Below, piece after piece: positions 5,380-11,740 of a stretch of 13,695 nt of DNA. The translations under genes and the position numbers were made by a program. How positions within the stretch are numbered: the first letter of the stretch is position 1; each line of letters begins with the position of its first letter. The notes beneath the pieces were generated by a model. It saw only the letters and a list, made by a program, of their open reading frames with translations, searched no databases and was not told where the DNA came from. The DNA is from Pseudomonadota bacterium. Lineage in GTDB: Bacteria; Pseudomonadota; Alphaproteobacteria; Rhodospirillales; Magnetospirillaceae. Location: NCBI GenBank assembly GCA_023426365.1, contig JAFAAW010000150.1:1-13695 (forward strand), in the 5' to 3' direction.

Positions 5380-7005
5380 TCAGCGTTCGCGGAACGCCTC
5401 GTGGCGCAGTTTCAGCACCGGCTTGACCAAATATTCCATCACCGTGCGGGTGCCGGTGTGGATGTCCACGGTGGCCTGCATGCCGGCGGTGATGGCGCGC
5501 TTGCTGCTGTCGTCGCCCAGATAGGCCCGGTCGGTCTGCACCACCACGCGGTAGAACGGCTGGTCGTCCGGTCCCATGGTGGTGTCGGGCGCCACCAGGA
5601 TCACCTCGCCCTCAAGGCCGCCATAGGTGGTGTAATCATAGGCCGACAGCTTCACCGTGGCCTTTTGCCCCACCTGCACATAGCCGCGATCGGCGGGGTT
5701 CAGCTTGGCGTCGATCTGCAGGCGTTCGTGCAGCGGCACGATCTCCATGATCGGCTCGCCGCCCTTGACCACGCCGCCGATGGTGTTGGCACGCAGGTTC
5801 TTGACGATGCCGTCGATGGGGCTGGTGATCTGGGTGCGGCGCTGCTGGTCCGACGCCTGGGACAGCAATTCGCGGGTGCGCGCCACGTTCAGCTCGGCCT
5901 CGGACAGCTCGCCCTGGGCGGTGCGCACGTAGCGCGCCTGTTCCTCCTCGATGCGGCTTTTCGCCTCGGCGGCGCCGGCCTGGGCGCGCGGGATCGACGC
6001 GCGCACGGTGTCCAACTGGCCCTCCAGCTCCTCCACCTGGCCTTGCAGGGCGACGTGCTCCATCTTGGCGGTCAGGCCGGATTTCATCAGCTCGTTGGAC
6101 ATGGCGAGGCGTTCGCGCGACAGCCGCAGGTTGGACGCCAGCGCGCGCTGGCGGGTTTCCAGCTCCTGCACCTCCAGCGCCTTTTGCCGGGCCTGGTCCT
6201 GTAACACGTTCAAGGTGGCGCGCAGGGCTTGGCGGCGGCTGTCGAAATTGCGGTTCTCGGACGCCACCAGGGTGGGCTGGCGTGCGGCTTCCTCGGCCGG
6301 AAAATCGACGCTGGCGGCCCCCGTCACCTCGGCGCGCAGGCGGGCGCGCTGCAGCATCAGGCCGTCCAGGCGCACCTGCAATTCGTCGCGGTTCAGCGAA
6401 CTGGCCGACAGGTCCAATTGCATCAGCGGGGTGCCTTCCCTCACCTCCATGCCGTCGCTGACGGAAATCTCGCGCACGATGCCGCCTTCCAGATGCTGGA
6501 TCACCTTGACCTTGCCCTCGGGCACCACCTCGCCGGTGGCGATGGTGACCTCGTCCAGGCGGGCGAACAGCGCCCACAGCACGAACAGCGCCAGCGCCAC
6601 CATGACGGCACGCGCCAGCGGCCGCCAACTGGGCAGCGGATAGGAATTGGACAGCGCCAACAGGCGTCCGCCCTGTTCGGCGGCGTGATGCGGCGCCTCG
6701 GCCGCCGGCAGCAGGACCGGGCCGCCGGGCAGCATCCAGCGCCACGTGGTGGCGATCAGCGCCCGCGGGTTCATTCCCTGCATCCCCGATTGCGGTCCCA
6801 GCCAGCGCAGCACGGCGCCCAGCGCGCGCAGCACATGGCCGGCCTGTTCGCGGGTGGTCTGGGGCTGGGCCTGCGCTGTCGGGGCCGGGGCTGGGGCCGG
6901 GGCTGGGGCGGGAGGCTGGGCCTGGGCAGTCGGCGCCTGGGCGGCGTCGGCCGGCGTCGCCGAACCCGCGGCAGGCGGAGGGGGAAGGGGGCTTTGGTCG
7001 GTCAT
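5380..7005 (-). CDS. HlyD-family membrane fusion protein of type I secretion
   Basis: The periplasmic adaptor that links the inner-membrane ABC transporter to the TolC-type channel. It has 541 residues. Residues 6-50 are a Pro/Ala/Gln-rich low-complexity tract including a run of alternating Pro-Ala. One TM helix lies at about 131-149, so roughly 130 residues are cytoplasmic, which is long for this family. The lipoyl-like half (ATGEVVPEGKVKVIQHLEGG, from 156) is followed by a long coiled coil of about 200 residues and a beta-barrel domain. The C-terminal signature GMQATVDIHTGTRTVMEYLVKP is typical of HlyD/PrtE/LapC adaptors. Its ATG overlaps the stop codon of the ABC gene in ATGA, and no independent Shine-Dalgarno sequence is evident, so translation is probably coupled. 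The channel partner is likely the gene at 11741-13324. Confidence 0.95.
   Translation of the reverse strand: MTDQSPLPPPPAAGSATPADAAQAPTAQAQPPAPAPAPAPAPTAQAQPQTTREQAGHVLRALGAVLRWLGPQSGMQGMNPRALIATTWRWMLPGGPVLLPAAEAPHHAAEQGGRLLALSNSYPLPSWRPLARAVMVALALFVLWALFARLDEVTIATGEVVPEGKVKVIQHLEGGIVREISVSDGMEVREGTPLMQLDLSASSLNRDELQVRLDGLMLQRARLRAEVTGAASVDFPAEEAARQPTLVASENRNFDSRRQALRATLNVLQDQARQKALEVQELETRQRALASNLRLSRERLAMSNELMKSGLTAKMEHVALQGQVEELEGQLDTVRASIPRAQAGAAEAKSRIEEEQARYVRTAQGELSEAELNVARTRELLSQASDQQRRTQITSPIDGIVKNLRANTIGGVVKGGEPIMEIVPLHERLQIDAKLNPADRGYVQVGQKATVKLSAYDYTTYGGLEGEVILVAPDTTMGPDDQPFYRVVVQTDRAYLGDDSSKRAITAGMQATVDIHTGTRTVMEYLVKPVLKLRHEAFRER
6881..6908 (+). repeat. G-quadruplex-capable tandem repeat within the fusion protein gene
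   Basis: Five runs of GGGG separated by 2-base loops (CC, CT, CC, CT), made of a 12-base unit GGGGCCGGGGCT repeated twice plus a further run. It lies on the strand opposite the coding strand and encodes the alternating Pro-Ala tract near the protein's N-terminus. The motif fits a four-tetrad quadruplex with short loops on the template strand. Confidence 0.75.
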
Positions 7006-8825
7006 AACGTCACCCGCGCCTGCATCTGGTGGGGCGGCGCCGCCACCTTGGCGGTGCCGGCGGGTTGCGACGGCGCTGCCGGGGCCGGCTGGGCCTGGGC
7101 TTGCGGCTGGGCCTGGGCGGAGGCCGGCCGGGTGCCGAACAGGCGCGGCAGAACCTCAATGGCCGGGCCGGCGGCGGCCAGGCGGCCGCGATCCAGCACC
7201 ACCACGTCGCGGCAGGCCGGCAACAACACCGGCGAATGGGTCACCACCACCACCGTGCGACCGCGGGCCAGTTCGGCCAGGGTGGCGCGCAAATCCTCCT
7301 CGGCCTGGCGGTCCAGACTGGCCGAGGGTTCGTCCAGCAGCAGCACCGGCGGGTCGCCCACCAGGGCGCGCGCGATGGCGATGCGCTGGCGCTGGCCGGC
7401 CGACAGGCGCGAGCCGGCCTCGCCGATGCCGGTGCCATAGCCGCCGGGCATGTCGGCGATGACGTCATGCACGCCGGCGGCCTTGGCGGCGGCCAGGATC
7501 TGCTCGTCCGAGCAGCCGGGCGCGCCATAGGCGATGTTGTCGCGCACGCTGGCATTGAACAGCAAGGTGTCCTGCGGCACATAGCCGATCCAAGCGGTCA
7601 GTTCGCCGCGGCTGAACTGTGCGATATCGGCGCCGTCCAGCAGAACCCGCCCCTGGGTCGGCGCGTACAGCCCCATCAGCACCTTCAGCAGGGTGGTCTT
7701 GCCGCTGCCGTTCTTGCCCAGCACCGCGGTGATGCCGCCCGGGCTGATGTCCAGCCGCTCGACCGCAAGCGAGGGGGCGGCGTCGGGGTCATAGGCGAAG
7801 GACAGGTTCTCCAGCGTCAGCCGGCCGTTGGGGCGGGGCAGGCGGATGGCGGCCTCGGCGCGGTCCTCGGCCTCGGCGAACAGTTCGGACAGGCGATCGA
7901 CCGATTGGCGGAAGCCGCCAAACGTCTTCCAGGCCCCCACCAACTGGTTGATGGGGCCGTAAAGGCGGGCCGATAGCATGTTGCAGGCCACCAGCGCGCC
8001 CATGGTCAGCTCGTGGTCGATGATGTAGATGGCGCCCACCGTGGTCAGCATGATGCTGGCCAACTGCGTCAGCTCGGTGCCGATGGTCACATAGCCGTCG
8101 GCGACCGCGCCGCGCCGGATGGCCTGTTCGATGGCGCCGGCCTGGCGTTCCTCCCACAGCGGGCGGACGGCACGGTCCAGGCCCACCGACTTGACCACGC
8201 CGCGTCCGGCGATGATCTCGGCCACCAGGGCGTCGCGGGCGGCCGTCACGTTCTTTTCGCGCTGGGCGCTGTCGGACAGCGAACGGCCGGAGCGCCACGC
8301 CAGCACCATGAACAGCGCGAACATCAGCAGGAACACAAGCGCCAGCGGCTTGCCGATGATGAAGATGACGCCCAGGAAGATGAACACGAACGGCAGATCG
8401 GCCAGCAGCACCGCCGACGCCCCCGACAGCGTGTTGCGCAGGGTGTCCACGTCGCGGAAAAGCTGTTGCCAGACGGCGGTGGGCCGGCTTTCCAGCGTGC
8501 GCAGCGGCAGGCGCATCAGCTTGTCGAACAGCCGGGTGCCCACTTCCACGTCGATGCGCAGGGCCACCATCTGCATGATGCGGCCGCGCGACTGGCGCAG
8601 CACGTAATCGAAGCCCAGCACCAGCACCATGCCGATGACCAGACCCTTCAGGGTTTCCATGCCGGAATGGCCGATCACCCGGTCATAGACCTGCATGACG
8701 AAGATGGGCGCTGCCAGGGCCAGCAGATTGACGAACATGGAGGCGGCCAGCAATTCGCGGGCCACGGGCCGCAATGGATCGACGATGGCCTTCAGCCAAC
8801 CGCGCTTGTCGTTGTCAGTGCTCAT
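7002..8825 (-). CDS. Type I secretion ABC transporter (permease/ATPase fusion)
   Basis: The inner-membrane ATP-driven component of a type I secretion system, exporting an unfolded substrate from cytoplasm to outside. It has 606 residues from the chosen ATG. The first part has six hydrophobic segments (about 25-320); there is no N-terminal C39-type domain as in HlyB or LapB, so it resembles PrtD-like exporters. The nucleotide-binding domain has Walker A GKNGSGKTT at 370-378, a Q-loop in YVPQDTLLF and the signature LSAGQ at 474-478 (Ala instead of the first Gly). Walker B is LLLLDEP-type with Asp498 and Glu499, and the switch His is His530. All catalytic residues are present. The last 41 residues (566-606) are a Pro/Ala/Gln-rich tail unusual for the family. 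The ATG at 8825 gives the natural N-terminus MSTDNDKRGW, though no Shine-Dalgarno precedes it; in-frame GTG 8891 and ATG 8882 are alternatives. Confidence 0.95.
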   Translation of the reverse strand: MSTDNDKRGWLKAIVDPLRPVARELLAASMFVNLLALAAPIFVMQVYDRVIGHSGMETLKGLVIGMVLVLGFDYVLRQSRGRIMQMVALRIDVEVGTRLFDKLMRLPLRTLESRPTAVWQQLFRDVDTLRNTLSGASAVLLADLPFVFIFLGVIFIIGKPLALVFLLMFALFMVLAWRSGRSLSDSAQREKNVTAARDALVAEIIAGRGVVKSVGLDRAVRPLWEERQAGAIEQAIRRGAVADGYVTIGTELTQLASIMLTTVGAIYIIDHELTMGALVACNMLSARLYGPINQLVGAWKTFGGFRQSVDRLSELFAEAEDRAEAAIRLPRPNGRLTLENLSFAYDPDAAPSLAVERLDISPGGITAVLGKNGSGKTTLLKVLMGLYAPTQGRVLLDGADIAQFSRGELTAWIGYVPQDTLLFNASVRDNIAYGAPGCSDEQILAAAKAAGVHDVIADMPGGYGTGIGEAGSRLSAGQRQRIAIARALVGDPPVLLLDEPSASLDRQAEEDLRATLAELARGRTVVVVTHSPVLLPACRDVVVLDRGRLAAAGPAIEVLPRLFGTRPASAQAQPQAQAQPAPAAPSQPAGTAKVAAPPHQMQARVTL

Positions 8826-8939
8826 GCGCAGACATTTGCGCGCGCGGCGCGTGGTGGCAAATGAAAAATGACGCAGACACATTCCCTGCACGCGCGGCCG
8901 GCGTTATTGTAGCCCCACGTTTCTAACGGGGGGAATGTC
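8826..8939. promoter_or_regulatory. Divergent promoter region of the ABC transporter and the cyclase
   Basis: This 114-base gap must hold promoters for both divergent genes. It has an inverted pair CATTTGC (8833-8839) and GCAAATG (8857-8863). It also has a near-direct repeat: GCGCAGACATT (8827-8837) and ACGCAGACACATT (8871-8883). TATTGT at 8905-8910 could be a -10 for the cyclase, but no good -35 is seen. Shared regulation of both genes is an inference. Confidence 0.4.
8913..8932 (+). promoter_or_regulatory. Leader hairpin that could mask the cyclase ribosome-binding site
   Basis: CCCC and CGTT (8913-8921, with a bulged A) can pair with AACG and GGGG (8925-8932) around a TCT loop. The G-rich strand of the stem is the only Shine-Dalgarno-like sequence before the ATG at 8940, so folding would reduce translation. 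Confidence 0.35.
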
Positions 8940-11204
8940 ATGGCGGGCCGGCCCAAGCGCAGGACGTGGAGTTTTTCTTTGGCAGGCGCGTTCAAATGGG
9001 CGCGCCGTGGCGGCCGGCCGGCGGCGTTGCTGTTGCTGGTGCTGACGCTGGTGTGGCGCGAGGCCGATCCCGGCGACTTCCTCGAGATCGGCCGCGCCAA
9101 GGTCTTCGACTTCTACCAGCAGGTCCACCCCCGCGCCCGGCCGGATGACCGCCCGGTGGCGGTCGTCGATATCGACGAGGCCAGCCTGGCCGCCCTGGGC
9201 CAGTGGCCGTGGTCGCGCGTCACGGTGGCCGAGATGGTCGCCAACCTGTTCAATGCCGGTGCCGCGGTGGTGGCGTTCGACGTGGTGTTCGCCGAACCCG
9301 ACCGGCTGTCGCCGGACAAGGTGGCCGAGTCCATGATGGGCCTGGACCCCGCCACGGTGGCCCGCATGAAGAAGCTGCCCAGCAACGACGACGTGCTGGC
9401 CGACATCTTCGCCCAGGCCGGCCGCGTGGTGCTGGGCCAGACCGTGGTGGTGGAAAGCTTCTCCGACACCGGCGAGGAAATGCCCGCCACCTCGATCGGC
9501 GCGCTGAACGGCGACCCCTCCGACCACCTGGAGCACCACCCGGCGCTGTTGCGCAACATCCCGGCGCTGGACCGCGTGGCGGCCGGGCGCGGCATCTTCA
9601 ACGTGACGCCGGAACCGGACGGCGTGGTGCGGCGCATCCCGGCGGCGGTCAAGGTGGGCGACACCATCTATCCGGCGCTCAGCATCGAGATGCTGCGCGT
9701 GGCCACCGGCCAGCAATCCATCCTGATCCGCATGCCCAAGCCGGGCGAGGATCTGCCGGGCATCAAGGACATCGTGATCCGGCCCAGCGTGGTGGAGACC
9801 GATTCCAAGGGGCGCATCTTCCTCTACGCCGCCCGCTACGACCGCAACGCCTATATTTCCGCCAAGGACGTGAAGGACGGCACCTTCGATCCGGCCAAGG
9901 TGGCGGGCAAGCTGGTGATCGTGGGCACGTCGGCCGCCGGCCTGCTCGATATCCGGACCACCGCGCTGGACCGCCAGATTCCCGGCGTGGACGTGCATGC
10001 CCAGATCATCGAGACGGTGCTGGACAACATGCAATTGTCCATCCCGCTGGATGCCGATTTCATCGAGCTTATGTCCACCGTGCTGGCGGCGCTGCTGATG
10101 ATCGTGCTGGTGCCCATGGTCGGCGCCCGCTGGACCTTGCTGGCCTTCGTCGCCGTCACCGGCGGCCTGGCCGGCTGGTCGTGGTGGCAGTTCACCGAGC
10201 TTCGCCAGCTTTACGACCCGGTGTTCCCGTCGCTGGCCGCCCTGCTGCTGTTCATCCAGTTGACCTATTGGGGCTATGCCAGCGAGGAGGCGCAACGGCG
10301 TCAGGTGCGCACCGCCTTCGGCCGCTATCTGTCGCCGGCGCTGGTGGAAAAGCTGGCGCAGGACCCGTCGCACCTCAAGCTGGGCGGCGAGATGCGCGAC
10401 ATGACGCTGCTGTTCTGCGACGTGCGCGGCTTCACCACCATTTCCGAGCTGTTCGACGCCCAGGGCCTGACCCGGCTGATCAACCGCTTCCTGACCCCCA
10501 TGACCAACGTGATCCTGGAACGCCGGGGCACCATCGACAAGTACATGGGCGACTGCATCATGGCGTTCTGGAACGCGCCGCTGGACGACGACGACCACGC
10601 CCGCCACGCGTGCGAATCGGCGCTGGTAATGATGGAGCGCCTGGGGCCGCTCAACGACGAGCTGGAGGCCGAGGCCAAGGTCGAGAACCGCCGCCACGTG
10701 CCCATCAAGATCGGCATCGGCCTCAATTCCGGCCCGGTCTGCGTCGGCAACATGGGGTCGGACCAGCGCTTCGACTATTCGGTGCTGGGCGACACGGTCA
10801 ACCTGGCCTCGCGCCTGGAAGGCCAAAGCAAGCCCTATGGCGTCTACATCGTGATCGGCGACGAGACGCAAAAGCGCGCCCCCGACTACGCCACGCTGGA
10901 ACTGGACCTGATCAAGGTGAAGGGCAAGACCGAGGCGGTGCGCATCTGGACCCTTCTGGGCCGGCCCGCCCTGGCCGCGGAGGCATGGTTCCAAGAGCTG
11001 GCTGAGGCCCACAATGCCATGATCGCCGCCTATCGCGCCCAGAATTGGGCGGAGGCCCGCACTTGGCTGGCCCGTTGCGGGGAATTGCGCCGGGACCTGC
11101 CGGTGGACGGCTTCTATGCCCTGATGGAAGACCGCATAGCCACCTTCGAGGCCGACCCGCCCGGCGCCAATTGGGACGGCGTGTTCACCGCCACCAGCAA
11201 ATAG
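8940..11204 (+). CDS. CHASE2-domain class III adenylate cyclase
   Basis: A membrane receptor cyclase, 754 residues, making cyclic AMP from ATP in the cytoplasm. A TM helix near 24-41 leads into an extracytoplasmic CHASE2 sensor (about 45-370; early motif VAVVDIDEASLAALGQWPW). Three TM helices follow at about 378-396, 398-418 and 428-446. The catalytic domain covers about 485-665. Metal-binding aspartates are Asp494 (FCDVRGFTT) and Asp538 (KYMGDCIMAFW). Lys534 is the adenine-selecting lysine, and the other purine-contact position is Ser, as in some bacterial enzymes. Transition-state residues Asn621 and Arg625 are present (TVNLASR). All core residues are therefore intact, and adenylate rather than guanylate cyclase is likely. 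About 90 helical residues close the protein. The start is the ATG at 8940, after a G-rich ribosome site. It is divergent from the secretion ABC gene and may tie cyclic AMP signalling to secretion (inference). Confidence 0.95.
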   Translation: MAGRPKRRTWSFSLAGAFKWARRGGRPAALLLLVLTLVWREADPGDFLEIGRAKVFDFYQQVHPRARPDDRPVAVVDIDEASLAALGQWPWSRVTVAEMVANLFNAGAAVVAFDVVFAEPDRLSPDKVAESMMGLDPATVARMKKLPSNDDVLADIFAQAGRVVLGQTVVVESFSDTGEEMPATSIGALNGDPSDHLEHHPALLRNIPALDRVAAGRGIFNVTPEPDGVVRRIPAAVKVGDTIYPALSIEMLRVATGQQSILIRMPKPGEDLPGIKDIVIRPSVVETDSKGRIFLYAARYDRNAYISAKDVKDGTFDPAKVAGKLVIVGTSAAGLLDIRTTALDRQIPGVDVHAQIIETVLDNMQLSIPLDADFIELMSTVLAALLMIVLVPMVGARWTLLAFVAVTGGLAGWSWWQFTELRQLYDPVFPSLAALLLFIQLTYWGYASEEAQRRQVRTAFGRYLSPALVEKLAQDPSHLKLGGEMRDMTLLFCDVRGFTTISELFDAQGLTRLINRFLTPMTNVILERRGTIDKYMGDCIMAFWNAPLDDDDHARHACESALVMMERLGPLNDELEAEAKVENRRHVPIKIGIGLNSGPVCVGNMGSDQRFDYSVLGDTVNLASRLEGQSKPYGVYIVIGDETQKRAPDYATLELDLIKVKGKTEAVRIWTLLGRPALAAEAWFQELAEAHNAMIAAYRAQNWAEARTWLARCGELRRDLPVDGFYALMEDRIATFEADPPGANWDGVFTATSK

Positions 11205-11219
11205 CGCCTTTTGCCCTCT

Positions 11220-11236
11220 GCCCCCGGTCAGGGGGC
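11220..11236 (+). terminator. Hairpin after the cyclase gene
   Basis: GCCCCC, GGTCA loop, GGGGGC: a 6-base all-GC stem 15 bases after the cyclase stop. A second GGGGGC copy follows at 11241-11246, allowing an alternative pairing. No T-run is present. Confidence 0.4.
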
Positions 11237-11299
11237 GCCAGGGGGCGGAGTCCAGGGATGGTGCCGCCGGAGGGGAAACGGAGCTGGTATGGAAAGCTG

Positions 11300-11333
11300 G
11301 TTCGGACCGCGCTACGGGCCGCGCGGTCCGAAC
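11300..11333 (-). terminator. Hairpin spanning the stop codon of the YnfA-family gene
   Basis: A perfect 13-base stem (GTTCGGACCGCGC and its complement) with an 8-base loop. The stop codon (11314-11312) lies at the edge of the loop, so the last codons of the gene form one arm. It may end transcription or protect the 3' end. No T-run follows on the minus strand. Confidence 0.5.
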
Positions 11334-11638
11334 AGGATGATGGCGGCGCCGGTCACGCAGATGGCCGCCCCGACGGCATCCCAGCGATCAGGCCGGCTGC
11401 CTTCCACCACCCACATCCATATCAATGACGCCAGGATGTAGATGCCGCCATAGGCGGCATAGGCGCGGCCGGCGAAATCCGCCTCGATCCGGGTGAGCAT
11501 CCAGGCGAACAGGGCCAGACAGGCCATGCCCGGCAGCAGCCACCACGGCGACCGGCCCAGCCGCAGCCACGCCCAGAAGGCAAAGCAGCCGCCGATCTCG
11601 GCGAAGGCCGCCACCAGATAAGTGGGAAGAAAGGCCAC
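11312..11638 (-). CDS. ynfA: YnfA-family (UPF0060) small inner-membrane protein
   Basis: A 108-residue protein with four TM helices (about 3-21, 29-50, 58-78 and 86-104), the usual length of the UPF0060/YnfA family, related to small multidrug resistance proteins. Family hallmarks are the early AEIGGCFAFWAWLRLG segment with its conserved Glu in TM1, ALFAWMLTR, GRAYAAYGGIYI and a late GAAIIL. The E. coli homologue has been linked to drug efflux, but the true substrate is not firmly established. The start is GTG at 11638, with AGGAG nine bases before it. It lies only 35 bases below the terminator of the channel gene on the same strand, so it may depend on read-through or on a promoter buried in that region. 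It has no evident functional tie to the secretion genes. Confidence 0.92.
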   Translation of the reverse strand: MAFLPTYLVAAFAEIGGCFAFWAWLRLGRSPWWLLPGMACLALFAWMLTRIEADFAGRAYAAYGGIYILASLIWMWVVEGSRPDRWDAVGAAICVTGAAIILFGPRGP

Positions 11639-11673
11639 GCGTTCACGCTCCTGTGTGGGCCGAGAGCAAAGGA

Positions 11674-11704
11674 AAAGCCGCGCAACGGTTCATTGCGCGG
11701 CTTT
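11674..11704 (-). terminator. Rho-independent terminator of the TolC-type gene
   Basis: A perfect 12-base stem (AAAGCCGCGCAA/TTGCGCGGCTTT) with a 7-base loop, beginning 36 bases after the TolC-type stop. On the minus strand the stem ends GGCTTTT and is followed by CCTTTG, giving a short T-rich tail. It is the best classical terminator in the window. Confidence 0.8.
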
Positions 11705-11740
11705 CGCTCCCATGGGGGCCCGCAACGTGCGGGCCGTGGC

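Noticed and set aside
6881..6908. Tandem repeat as a CRISPR-like or mobile-element array
   Set aside because: The unit is only 12 bases without spacers, lies inside a coding frame and simply encodes alternating Pro-Ala.
6229..7976. Long plus-strand frames opposite the HlyD-type and ABC genes
   Set aside because: They are Gln/His/Gly-rich mirror frames of well-supported minus-strand genes with intact catalytic motifs.
8904..11012. A 702-codon open frame on the minus strand, antisense to the cyclase
   Set aside because: Low-complexity His/Gln/Arg composition, no domains and full overlap with an unmistakable adenylate cyclase.
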